Positions 9,560 to 17,932 of a DNA stretch of 64,000 bases are shown here, in pieces. Each line of letters starts with the position of its first letter. Positions within the stretch are counted from its first letter, which is position 1. The notes under the pieces were generated by a model. The model saw nothing but the letters and a program-made list of their open reading frames with translations, made no database searches and was not told the origin of the DNA. The translations under genes were made by a program, and so were the position numbers. Source of the DNA: an uncultured delta proteobacterium (GTDB taxonomy: Bacteria > Myxococcota > Myxococcia > Myxococcales > 40CM-4-68-19); contig CAIWCD010000013.1 of NCBI GenBank assembly GCA_903911145.1, positions 1 to 64,000 on the forward strand. The letters are read 5' to 3'.

Positions 9560-11014
9560 GTGGCGCAACCAGTGTGGGCGAGGAAGATCGCAGCGCTGCG
9601 CAAGAAGCTCGAGGCGTTGTGCGCGCTCGCGGACGCGAACGGATTTCTCCCCCCGCTCGACGAGGAGGCCTTGCACGACAGCGAAGCGCGGCTCGGCACT
9701 TCTCTTCCAGAAGAGTTTCGTGCGTTTCTCGCGCAGCTCTCTGGCGGTGAGGAGCCGTGTGGCGCCCCCTCGATTCTGGGTCCCTTGCAGGGACTCGCGG
9801 AGCTGCCTGCAGGCGCGAATCCGGCGGCGCTGTTTCCCTGCAGTGAGCGCGAGGCGATGGAGCTCCTCGCAGCCCCAAGCAGCAGCGATGCAGTCGCGCA
9901 CAGAGCGTTCGCAGGTCCGTTCCACGGGCTTCTGCCGATCATGGATTACGGCGACGCCCAGTATGACTGCGTGGTGCTCACGGGTCCGCTGCGGGGAACC
10001 GTCTGGCACTGCGCAGAGAATGGATTCGCGCCGCTGCCCTCGAAGGCGCCAAAGGGGCGCGCGCCGCTCGACGTCCTCGCCTGGCTTGATCAGCAGCTCT
10101 CGTCTGCGCTCGAGCAGGCACCGCGGCCGATCGCGCCCGATGCGATCGAAGCGCGGTTTCTCGAACAGAAGATCCGGGCGCTGCCTGCGTCGCTCTTCGC
10201 GGCAACTGGACTGCGCCGGCTCATCTGCTCCTCGCAGAAGCTCTCGTCCGGGGTGCCCAGAGAGATCGGCAAGCTCACCGGGTTGCGCGAGCTGGTTCTC
10301 TCGGGAGACGAGCTTGAGTCGCTGCCGGATGAGATCGGCGAATTGCGAAATCTGACCCGCCTCTGCCTCGCGCCGAATCGTCTGGCCTCGCTCCCGTCGA
10401 GCATCGGGAAGCTCACCGCGCTCAGGCAGCTGCAGCTCGCAGGCAACCAGTTGACGTCTCTGCCCGAGAGCGTTGGCGAACTGGCCGCCCTCGAGGAGTT
10501 GGAGCTGCGCGACAACCAGCTCACAGAGCTGCCGCGCTCGATCGGACGGCTCGACAGACTGCGCAAGCTCGAGCTCTCGCGCAACCCATTGCGCGCGCTT
10601 CCCGAGGGGCTCACGACGACTGCGCTCGGTGCATTCGAGATCAAGGAACTGCCCGCGCTGGATGTCGCGCAGGCGCTCGACGTGCTCGCCCGCGTTCCGA
10701 CTCTGCGGACGCTCGCGCTCTACGGATCAGGCGGAGAGCCGCTCCCCGCGCTCGATCGTTTGAGACAAGTCACGACGCTGCGGCTGATTCGATATGGACT
10801 GACGGCGCTCCCGGAGGCGCTGCTCGCGCTCACGCAACTGGAGAATCTCTCCCTCGATCAGAACGCGTTGCGCTCGCTTCCTGACGCGCTCTTCGCGCTG
10901 CCGAAACTCCGCTCGGTCGTGCTCTTCATGAATCCATTCGACTCGCACAAAGTGGACCGGTTGCGCACGCGATGGCCGCAGGTGCGCATCGAATATTTCG
11001 CGGAGCCCGCGTGA
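9560..11014 (+). CDS. SMI1/KNR4-like and leucine-rich-repeat protein
   Basis: The first ~180 residues resemble the SMI1/KNR4 (SUKH) fold (ALHDSEARLGTSLPEEFRAF, then PIMDYGDAQYDCVVL). They are followed by leucine-rich repeats of about 23 residues (LPSSIGKLTALRQLQLAGN type) to the C-terminus. There is no signal peptide, so the protein should be cytoplasmic. SMI1/KNR4 domains often occur in immunity proteins of polymorphic toxin systems, and bacterial LRRs bind proteins. No toxin gene is adjacent. The start is uncertain: GTG 9560 has GGAGGGG before it, while ATG 9506 in the same frame has a weak site. The stop overlaps the next gene's start (GTGA). Confidence 0.85.
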   Translation: MAQPVWARKIAALRKKLEALCALADANGFLPPLDEEALHDSEARLGTSLPEEFRAFLAQLSGGEEPCGAPSILGPLQGLAELPAGANPAALFPCSEREAMELLAAPSSSDAVAHRAFAGPFHGLLPIMDYGDAQYDCVVLTGPLRGTVWHCAENGFAPLPSKAPKGRAPLDVLAWLDQQLSSALEQAPRPIAPDAIEARFLEQKIRALPASLFAATGLRRLICSSQKLSSGVPREIGKLTGLRELVLSGDELESLPDEIGELRNLTRLCLAPNRLASLPSSIGKLTALRQLQLAGNQLTSLPESVGELAALEELELRDNQLTELPRSIGRLDRLRKLELSRNPLRALPEGLTTTALGAFEIKELPALDVAQALDVLARVPTLRTLALYGSGGEPLPALDRLRQVTTLRLIRYGLTALPEALLALTQLENLSLDQNALRSLPDALFALPKLRSVVLFMNPFDSHKVDRLRTRWPQVRIEYFAEPA

Positions 11015-11427
11015 CGCAAGCAGAGGACCTCTCGGAGCTTGCGTTGGGCGACGACGAACTCGCGCATGTGCGTGCCGCCATTCGTCGCTGGGGCAAGCCT
11101 GCGGCGGTCGCGGAGCGATTCAACAGCGGCGACGTGGCCCGACATATCCGCGCATGGAACGCCTTCGTCGAGCGGGATTGGGCAGAATTTGATCTCTCCG
11201 AGTACCACCACGATCTCGGCTGCCGCACCTGGCTCGAGTTGCTCATCGATGCAGTCTCACCGCGGACGGCCACGCGAATCACCGGTGCGATCCGCTCGGC
11301 TGACGCGCGCTTCCTCGCTCGCATGCAGCCTCGCCGCGCGGCAGGTCTGGCTCGAGGCATATTCTGGGAGGCGAATACGCTTCATCCGGACGAAGCGGTC
11401 GTTGACCCTCCATCGGCAACCGATTGA
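11011..11427 (+). CDS. Small hypothetical protein coupled to the LRR gene
   Basis: 138 residues, Ala/Arg-rich, with no recognised family. It begins at GTG 11011, which overlaps the LRR stop (GTGA), so the two are probably translated together. The middle (ELALGDDELAHVRAAIRRWG, then NAFVERDWAEFDLSEYHHDL) looks like a real folded protein. The last ~20 residues look less so, and the gene ends exactly where the frame of the multiheme cytochrome begins after one TGA. The 3' end may have been altered by a rearrangement. Confidence 0.6.
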   Translation: MTQAEDLSELALGDDELAHVRAAIRRWGKPAAVAERFNSGDVARHIRAWNAFVERDWAEFDLSEYHHDLGCRTWLELLIDAVSPRTATRITGAIRSADARFLARMQPRRAAGLARGIFWEANTLHPDEAVVDPPSATD

Positions 11428-11505
11428 GCAAGCGCTGCGCGCGCGCCCGCATCGAGCGCGCAACTGCAGAACATCACCAGCCAGTTTCCCTCGTTCACGC
11501 CAGAC

Positions 11506-13521
11506 GTGAAGGGCATCTACGTCGCCACCGACACGGTCTCGGGAAAGTCGCTCACCATCTACGCCGGCACCTGGATCGGCAGCATGACTTCCGATGGCAC
11601 GCCTCCGAGCAACACGTGCGGGATCTGCCACACCGCCAATCCTGCGAACCCCGCGACGTCGATGTCCGCACCCGACATGTGGCAACTCACCCGGACGAGC
11701 GCGCACACGACGGCGATGCAGCACAAGCTCGACGGCACCGCGGGCAACGGCTTTCGCGAATCGTGTCTCGCGTGCCACACGGTCGGCTACGACAAGAGCG
11801 CAGCGAACAACGGATTCGACGACGTCGAGACCTCTTCGGGCTGGTCATTCCCGCAGACGCTGCAGATGGGAAACTGGGACGCGCTGGTGTCGAACAACAC
11901 GCTCGGCCCGCTGGCAGGAATCCAGTGCGAGAGCTGCCACGGACCGCAGGGACAGCCGACCGGCGGACCGCACAGCGGCATCGATCCGGCGGCGCGCAAC
12001 TCCTGGTCGTCTGAGGTCTGCGCGAGCTGCCACCAGAAGTCCGGCACCTACTCGATGATGGAGCAGTGGGCGACGCCGGGAGCCAACTACGTCGGCCACT
12101 CCAACAGCTTTGCCGCGATTGGCGAAGGCTCCTACGAACGCTTTCCTGCATCGTTCATCACCGCGACCGGTGCGGTGATTCCGCAGGGCGCGAATCTCAA
12201 GGCCTGCGCGCGTTGCCACTCTGCGCAAGGGTTCGCACGGTATGCCCGGCAGCTGAACGCGGGCGAGTCGGGATACCTGACCAGCGATGCGCTGCCGCTG
12301 AGCGGGAACAATCATCCCGCGACCGGAACCGAGCTGCGCGCGATCGGACTGGCGGCCAGCTCGGTCGAGCCGCAGACCTGCGCGGCCTGCCACGATCCGC
12401 ACGGGAATGCAGGCGCGGGTCAGCACCAGTTGCGCATCTACGATGCCGTGCCTTCGCTCGTCGACGGCCTGACCGGAATCACAGGCATGGGCACAGGCGC
12501 GATCTGCATCGCCTGCCACAACTCCGCGCGCGGCGAGCATTCGGACTTCGCGCAGATGGGCCTCGACTTCGCGACCGGTCGTCCGCTCCCGCAGCCGACG
12601 CTGGTCTCCTTTCCGAAGCCGCACAACTCGACGCAGGCGGAGATGATGTTCGGGTTCAGCGCCTACTTCATGCCGCGCTATTCGCCTTCGGCGCACCTCG
12701 CGATCGCGGACACGTGCGCGGGCTGCCACGTCAAGCTGCCGACGGCGAACCAGCGCGCGGCGCATCAGACGTCGAATCACGCGATGGCGACCGACAGCAC
12801 GCTCTGCGCGAACTGCCACGGCGCAGGTTCAGCGGCGGTCGATGGCGAGGCACTCAAGGCGGCGAACCAGCTGCAGCTCACTTCCGTGCAGCAGCTCTTC
12901 GCTTCGAAACTCCTGACGACGCTGGCGCACGCCATCCAGAACGTGCCCGTCTCCGGCGCGATGGTCGTCGCTGTGCGTCCGTACGACGCCGTCAGCAACT
13001 CCTACTCGAGCAGCCAGTCGTCCTACAGCGGCGCGGGCCTCTCGGGATGGGTCGACCTCGTGGCGACGGGCAACACGCCGACCAGCATCGGGTTCACCCG
13101 CACGCAGACAGGCACGCCGCTCATCGTGCTCAACGTTCCCAACGCCGTCACCTTCACGCCGACCGCACAGGGCGCGGCTCCGGTCACGACCACGGCGCTC
13201 GCGGTCGCGTACGAATCGATCGCGACGAACCAGACGGTGCCCAACACGCTGCCGGGTTGGCCGACCGCGAGCGCCTACCTCTATTCGGTCTGGGGCGCTC
13301 CCTCGCCCGCAACGGGAACGGACACGGGAAACTTCCCGACCGTTCCGCAGCCGCAGTGGCTCACGGGGAACATGGGCGCAGTCGCGCAGGTCCAGACGCT
13401 CATGAAGGCCGGGTGGAACATCGCGCTGCTCACGAACGACGGTTCGCTCGGTCTGCACAACCCGTCGTTCTTCAACGCGACTCTCAGCGCGACGAGCGCG
13501 ACGCTCGAGCAGCTGCCTTAG
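11506..13521 (+). CDS. Nonaheme cytochrome c family protein, apparently lacking its signal peptide
   Basis: It contains nine CxxCH heme-binding motifs (CGICH, CLACH, CESCH, CASCH, CARCH, CAACH, CIACH, CAGCH, CANCH), all in the first ~450 residues, followed by a ~220-residue domain without cysteines. Such proteins carry electrons in the periplasm or at the cell surface and need Sec export for heme attachment. The open frame extends upstream from GTG 11506 only to a TGA at 11425-11427, and this stretch has no ATG and no hydrophobic segment. The 5' end, with signal peptide and ribosome site, therefore seems missing. Either the gene is truncated by deletion, or the sequence is joined wrongly here. 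Confidence 0.8.
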   Translation: MKGIYVATDTVSGKSLTIYAGTWIGSMTSDGTPPSNTCGICHTANPANPATSMSAPDMWQLTRTSAHTTAMQHKLDGTAGNGFRESCLACHTVGYDKSAANNGFDDVETSSGWSFPQTLQMGNWDALVSNNTLGPLAGIQCESCHGPQGQPTGGPHSGIDPAARNSWSSEVCASCHQKSGTYSMMEQWATPGANYVGHSNSFAAIGEGSYERFPASFITATGAVIPQGANLKACARCHSAQGFARYARQLNAGESGYLTSDALPLSGNNHPATGTELRAIGLAASSVEPQTCAACHDPHGNAGAGQHQLRIYDAVPSLVDGLTGITGMGTGAICIACHNSARGEHSDFAQMGLDFATGRPLPQPTLVSFPKPHNSTQAEMMFGFSAYFMPRYSPSAHLAIADTCAGCHVKLPTANQRAAHQTSNHAMATDSTLCANCHGAGSAAVDGEALKAANQLQLTSVQQLFASKLLTTLAHAIQNVPVSGAMVVAVRPYDAVSNSYSSSQSSYSGAGLSGWVDLVATGNTPTSIGFTRTQTGTPLIVLNVPNAVTFTPTAQGAAPVTTTALAVAYESIATNQTVPNTLPGWPTASAYLYSVWGAPSPATGTDTGNFPTVPQPQWLTGNMGAVAQVQTLMKAGWNIALLTNDGSLGLHNPSFFNATLSATSATLEQLP

Positions 13522-13530
13522 GCTCCCAAC

Positions 13531-13563
13531 GGGGCGCACCGGAGATCTGCTCCAGAGCGCCCC
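13531..13563. terminator. Hairpin between convergent genes
   Basis: GGGGCGC (13531-13537) pairs with GCGCCCC (13557-13563), and inside it GGAG (13541-13544) pairs with CTCC (13550-13553). It lies between the stop of the cytochrome gene (13521) and the stop of the collagen-like gene (13570), so it probably stops transcription from both sides. There is no clear T-run. Confidence 0.55.
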
Positions 13564-13569
13564 GCCGCA

Positions 13570-15462
13570 TCAGTAGGCTGCGAGCGGTCCGAATGCATCG
13601 GCGACGATGAACATCCCGCCGCCGATATAGAGCAGCCGCACGAATGCGCCGGGCTGGCCCACGAGCAGCGAGGTTGTCGTCGTGTCGGAGCGATAGGTCC
13701 AGAGATCGCCGGTATCATCCGCGGCAACGAGTTGCGTCCCGCTCGCATCGGACGCGGCCGAGACCCAGACCCGCTGTGCGATTCCTCCTCCGAGCCGCTC
13801 GACCCACGTCGTGCCCACGTCGGCCGAGGTCCAGAGATCGCCCTTCGATCCTGGCGGCCCCCCTGCATACCGCTCAGACGCCGCGATGAAACGGGTCCCG
13901 GCGGTATTGGTTGCGATCGAGGTCCAGGAGTTGCCCGATTCGGGAGTTCCGGTAGTTCGATTCAACCAGGTTGTGCCTGCATTGGTCGATATCCAGATAT
14001 CCCCGGCCAGCGCGACGGCCATCAGCGTAGCGCCAGCGGCGTCCGACGCCACGGAGGTCCAGTTCTGTCCGGACGCTTCCGTTCCTGCTGTCCGGTTGCT
14101 CCAGGTTGCACCGGAATCATGGGACACCCAGAGGTCCTTCCCTGCCGCGATGAGGTTGGTGCCGGTTGAGTCTGAGGCGACCGATTGCCAGTTTTCGTTC
14201 GTCGCCGAGCTGCCCGTCGTCCGGTTGACCCACGTTGCGCCCGAGTCATGAGAGGTCCAGACATCCCTCCCCTGCGTCGCGCCAACGAGGTGGACACCAG
14301 AAGCATCGGATGCAACGGAAAACCAGGGTGCGCCCGAGGCCGATGTTCCGGTCGTCCGGTTCACCCAGGTCTGGCCGAAGTCGACTGACGTCCAGACATC
14401 CTGCACCTCCGATGCGACCAGCAGACTCGCGTCGGCATTCGATGCCACCGAGTACCAGAGCTTTCCCGTGGCAGCCGTGCCGGTCGTGCGATTCGTCCAA
14501 CTCGCTCCGGAATTGCTGGAAGTCCAAAGATCACCACCGAACACACTCGCAATCAGATGCGCACCCGAACGATCGGAGGCAATCGCCTGCCAGTTCAGTC
14601 CCGAACCCGCGGTACCGTGCGTGCGATTCACCCAGTGATTCGGGAGAACCTCAGAGCCGGACGGATATTGAATCGTGTCTGAGCCGCTCGCGACCATCCA
14701 GGTTGGACCGACACCCTCTGATGCGACATCGATCTCAGAACCCGGAGTCAGGGAAGCACCAGAAGGAAGCGTGATTGTCAGCGCTGCAATGCTCGCGGGC
14801 TCAGAGACATAACCGTGCTGCGCGGCCGCGGAGATCGAACTGTTTGTAATAGTCCACGGAATCCCGTTTCCAGTGGCACCAGTGACTCCCGTCGCGCCAG
14901 TCGCCCCAGTGGAACCAGAATTTCCGGTCGCACCGGTTGCTCCAGTTGCACCGATGTTTCCAGTCGTTCCTGTCGCTCCAGTAGAACCAGAATTTCCAGT
15001 CGCGCCAGTCGCCCCTGTGGAACCAGAATTTCCGGTCGCGCCGGTCGCTCCAGTAGCACCAGGATTTCCGGTCGCGCCGGTCGCCCCCGTGGAGCCAGAA
15101 TTTCCGGTCGCTCCTGTCGCTCCAGTCGCACCAGCATTTCCAGTCGCTCCATTCACTCCAGTAGCACCAGTGCGGCCCGTGGCGCCGGTGGCACCCGTAT
15201 TCCCTGTATCGCCAGTCGCACCGACGCTGCCAGTCGCGCCCGTTGCTCCGGGAACTCCGACTGCACCCGTGGAACCATTGTTTCCGGCATCACCCGTCGC
15301 CCCTGTAGTTCCGGCATCGCCCGTCGCTCCGGAAGCACCAGTCATCCCTGTCGCGCCGGTGGCGCCCTGCACGCCCTGCAATCCTCTCGGCCCTGTCTCA
15401 TCCGAGCAACTGAGGACCAACGAGCAGAGTGCGGATACGGCCAACCAAAGAGGGGTTCGCAT
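13570..15462 (-). CDS. Collagen-like lipoprotein with BNR/Asp-box repeats
   Basis: A surface lipoprotein of 630 residues. The signal peptide ends in lipobox LVLSC (Cys at about 19). About 58 Gly-X-Y triplets follow (mostly G-A-T and G-N/S-T), enough for a collagen-like triple-helical stalk. After residue ~230 there are six Asp-box repeats ([16 protein letters not shown] type, one every ~45 residues), typical of sialidase/sortilin beta-propellers. GGAGAG lies just before the ATG at 15462. A paralogue with the same architecture and C-terminal motif (LLY-GxGxFxV-xxAFGxLAA) lies at 54519-56759. It is likely an adhesin or matrix protein; the ligand is unknown. Confidence 0.88.
   Translation of the reverse strand: MRTPLWLAVSALCSLVLSCSDETGPRGLQGVQGATGATGMTGASGATGDAGTTGATGDAGNNGSTGAVGVPGATGATGSVGATGDTGNTGATGATGRTGATGVNGATGNAGATGATGATGNSGSTGATGATGNPGATGATGATGNSGSTGATGATGNSGSTGATGTTGNIGATGATGATGNSGSTGATGATGVTGATGNGIPWTITNSSISAAAQHGYVSEPASIAALTITLPSGASLTPGSEIDVASEGVGPTWMVASGSDTIQYPSGSEVLPNHWVNRTHGTAGSGLNWQAIASDRSGAHLIASVFGGDLWTSSNSGASWTNRTTGTAATGKLWYSVASNADASLLVASEVQDVWTSVDFGQTWVNRTTGTSASGAPWFSVASDASGVHLVGATQGRDVWTSHDSGATWVNRTTGSSATNENWQSVASDSTGTNLIAAGKDLWVSHDSGATWSNRTAGTEASGQNWTSVASDAAGATLMAVALAGDIWISTNAGTTWLNRTTGTPESGNSWTSIATNTAGTRFIAASERYAGGPPGSKGDLWTSADVGTTWVERLGGGIAQRVWVSAASDASGTQLVAADDTGDLWTYRSDTTTTSLLVGQPGAFVRLLYIGGGMFIVADAFGPLAAY
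14870..15400 (-). repeat. 9-bp-periodic collagen-like repeat tract
   Basis: About 58 copies of a 9-bp unit encoding Gly-X-Y (plus-strand sense GTCGCTCCA/ACCAGAATT variants). Repeats of 18 to 45 bp recur within it. The tract sits within the collagen-like gene. Confidence 0.85.
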
Positions 15463-15859
15463 CGATCTCTCCAGAGCGTGCAGTGCAGACGAGTTGAGAA
15501 GCGCGCGACGCTCGCAGCGAGACCGGAACGCGTCAATGTGATTCTCGCTGCGCGTCGTCTACTGAACGCATCTCAAAACGGAGCGTTCGGGCGTCCTGTT
15601 CGTAGACTTACGAGGGTTGCTGCGCGTCGCCGCAAGAGCAACGAACGGTTCGCGGGCAGCAGTCAGTCGAAGAGCGCGCGCAGCCGCTCCAGGAGGCCCG
15701 CTCGACGAGCCGGCCGGGGCACTGACGCGGCCGCGGGCGCAGGCAGCCCGAGAATTCCTCTCACCGGCGTGGGAACAAGGAAGGTCACAGGGTCGCCTCC
15801 CCCTTTGTGCTCAACGAGTGGGTCGCACCGTGCTGCAAGTGCTCTCGACGACGCGGCCG
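15463..15859. other. 397-base gap between two lipoprotein genes
   Basis: Apart from a possible 41-residue minus-strand ORF at 15663-15788, nothing coding is seen. The right half precedes the collagen-like gene and should hold its promoter. Confidence 0.4.
15663..15788 (-). CDS. Possible small protein of 41 residues
   Basis: It starts at GTG 15788 with a strong GGGGGAGG site seven bases upstream, and ends at TGA 15663. The product begins MTFLVPTPVRGILGLP and ends in a basic-amphipathic stretch (GLLERLRALFD). It lies just downstream of the beta-propeller lipoprotein gene on the same strand, so it could be co-transcribed. No family is recognised. The support is only the ribosome site and the unbroken frame. 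Confidence 0.35.
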   Translation of the reverse strand: MTFLVPTPVRGILGLPAPAAASVPRPARRAGLLERLRALFD

Positions 15860-17854
15860 CTATTGCGCCTGAGGAACGGTGACCATCCAGACACCGTCGC
15901 CAACCGAGCGATCAAAAAAGAGCCGCGAGAAGCTCGTCGGATTGCCGACCGTCCAGACCTGCGCGCCCGGCGCAATCACGCCCGCGACCCCACCGCTCTC
16001 GGTCGACGCGCAGACATCGAGCATTCCCAGCGAACCAACCGCGCGCGAGGGTGCGAAGACCAGCTCCCGCCCAGTCCAGCGGAAGGTGAACGGCTCGACC
16101 GGCCCGCCGTAGGTATCTGGATTCGGCTCGGCCCAGGTATTCGGGATATTGAAACCAAAGTTCGATACGGGGCCATTCGGGTCCACCATTCCCGGCAGCG
16201 TGATCGGCGAGCCGACACCATTCTCTGCATAGAGCAGTACCGGACCAGGTGTCGCCGTCGCCGTATTCTGCACAATCGGCGAATTCAGCATCGCAACGCG
16301 AGTCGGCAGAACTGGCTCATATTCGACGATCTGCCCCTGGTTCGCGATCAATTGCGCCGCGCCGCCATCGAGAGGCGCGACGTGAATGCGATTATCGGAA
16401 CCATCGAGCGCGAAGTATTGATCGTCAGGGGAGAGGCTGAACGCGATCGGATATCCAAGCTGTGCGCTGATATAGTTGCTCGATGAAGCAAGCGTGATGA
16501 ATGCGGAGCCGCTTGCCGTTGATGCGACGTGGAGCTGGTTCTGCCCCTGCATGAAGAGCAGCGTTCCATCGGGCGACAGATAGAAGGTATTGGCCGCATC
16601 GCTGCCAGTTGAAATGGTGACATCGGCAACGCCGCTGCGTCGATGGATCGCCATTGAGGTCGCTTGAACATCGGTGGTGTGCGTGGTGATTCCATAGGCA
16701 GCAATGGTGCTATCAGCGCTGAATTGTGGTCCGTCGGCATAGTTCGAGGTCAGGACGGTATCGCCCGCTCCTGACGACGCGATCTGATGCAACGAATAGG
16801 TCTGATTCAATGCAGTCACATAGAAGAGCTGCGCACCATCTGGAGTCCAATAGCCGGTGCCGGCGGACGAAGCGGGAGAACCCGGCGGGAGGGAGAGCTG
16901 CGTTGCGGTCGCGGTCTGCACGAGCAACGACTCAGGCCCGCCGCCATCAACGAAACCATGGACGACTGCGGCCGTCGCCGTCACATTCGGCTGAACCACC
17001 GGCGTATCCGCGAATCCACCTGCGAGCCGCTTCGGCGCGCCTCCCGAGGCCGGAACCATCCAGACGTCGAGTCCCTGCGCCGTTCTGGTCGCGAAGAAGA
17101 GCTCGCCAGCGGCGGTCGCAAGCAGAGCGGTCGAGGAGAGCGAGCGGGCATTGCTGCCGTCAGCGGCCGCAGCCCAGAGCAGGGGCGCCGCCGTTGGCTC
17201 ATTCAACGCGAAGTAATAGAGGCCGCTCGAGTCAGGGGTAAAGTCCGCAAGCGGGAGGTTGTAACTGGTGTTGCTATAAGCGCCGTGGGAGGTCAACTCC
17301 CGCGTGGAGCCAGAGCCCCCATCGAGGGTGATTACGGCCAGCGCGCAACCAGGCACTCCTTGACCGGCGTCGACCTGCCCTCGCTCAACCAGGACGTGTG
17401 ATTCATCACCTGCCGCGCGCAGGCCCAGAGCGGGGCCCGCGCCGATCCGCACCGGAGTGACACCAGGATAGCTCGGCAGCCCGCCGGTCCCGCCGTCATA
17501 GTAGCCGCCATCCCATTCCCCTCCGTTGCTGCCTGCATCGCTTCCTGCGTCGCTGCCTGCATCGCTTCCGGCATCGCTTCCTGCGTCGCTCCCCGCGTCA
17601 TTCCCCTCCTGGATCGCAGGCTCACAGTGATGCTGCGCGGAGCAGAGATCGGTCGGCCCGCACTGCCCGCAGCTTGCGACTGTGCGCGACGTCCCGCAGA
17701 GATCCACGACCTGAAGTGAGCCGCAGAGCGCGCCCGCCTGCGCGCAGAGTTGCCCATCGGTCGGAGGAGAACAGGTCGACACAGGATCGCTGCTGCACGC
17801 GGCCACAAGCGAAGAAGCGACGACAATGAAGGCATACGAGGCGAACTTCGACAC
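15860..17854 (-). CDS. Lipoprotein with Asp-Ala-Gly-Ser linker and TolB-like beta-propeller
   Basis: 664 residues. The start GTG 17854 (VSKFASYAFIVVASS) follows GGAG by about five bases, and the signal peptide ends in lipobox LVAAC. A cysteine-rich segment follows (about 20-85, with CGQCGPTDLCS), then a linker of repeated Gly-Ser-Asp-Ala units, then a domain of about 500 residues with repeated blades (SPDDQYFALDGSDNRIHVAP, SPDGTLLFMQGQNQ) like TolB/WD40 proteins. It probably sits on the outer membrane surface. Its function is unknown. Confidence 0.75.
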   Translation of the reverse strand: MSKFASYAFIVVASSLVAACSSDPVSTCSPPTDGQLCAQAGALCGSLQVVDLCGTSRTVASCGQCGPTDLCSAQHHCEPAIQEGNDAGSDAGSDAGSDAGSDAGSDAGSNGGEWDGGYYDGGTGGLPSYPGVTPVRIGAGPALGLRAAGDESHVLVERGQVDAGQGVPGCALAVITLDGGSGSTRELTSHGAYSNTSYNLPLADFTPDSSGLYYFALNEPTAAPLLWAAAADGSNARSLSSTALLATAAGELFFATRTAQGLDVWMVPASGGAPKRLAGGFADTPVVQPNVTATAAVVHGFVDGGGPESLLVQTATATQLSLPPGSPASSAGTGYWTPDGAQLFYVTALNQTYSLHQIASSGAGDTVLTSNYADGPQFSADSTIAAYGITTHTTDVQATSMAIHRRSGVADVTISTGSDAANTFYLSPDGTLLFMQGQNQLHVASTASGSAFITLASSSNYISAQLGYPIAFSLSPDDQYFALDGSDNRIHVAPLDGGAAQLIANQGQIVEYEPVLPTRVAMLNSPIVQNTATATPGPVLLYAENGVGSPITLPGMVDPNGPVSNFGFNIPNTWAEPNPDTYGGPVEPFTFRWTGRELVFAPSRAVGSLGMLDVCASTESGGVAGVIAPGAQVWTVGNPTSFSRLFFDRSVGDGVWMVTVPQAQ
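17520..17595 (-). repeat. Short tandem repeat encoding (GSDA)n linker
   Basis: Six or so 12-bp units (plus-strand sense TCGCTTCCTGCG/TCGCTGCCTGCA) encode repeated Gly-Ser-Asp-Ala. The length is probably variable by slippage. Confidence 0.8.
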
Positions 17855-17932
17855 GACCACTCCAATCTCAAGACGCAGCACGAGCGACCGGGCGTGCATC
17901 AATGAAACAACGTGCAATCAGGACCGGCAGAG

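Noticed and set aside
12066-13610. A 514-codon frame overlapping the multiheme cytochrome
   Set aside because: It is another frame of the same strand, with Arg-rich content and no heme motifs, while the cytochrome frame has nine CxxCH.
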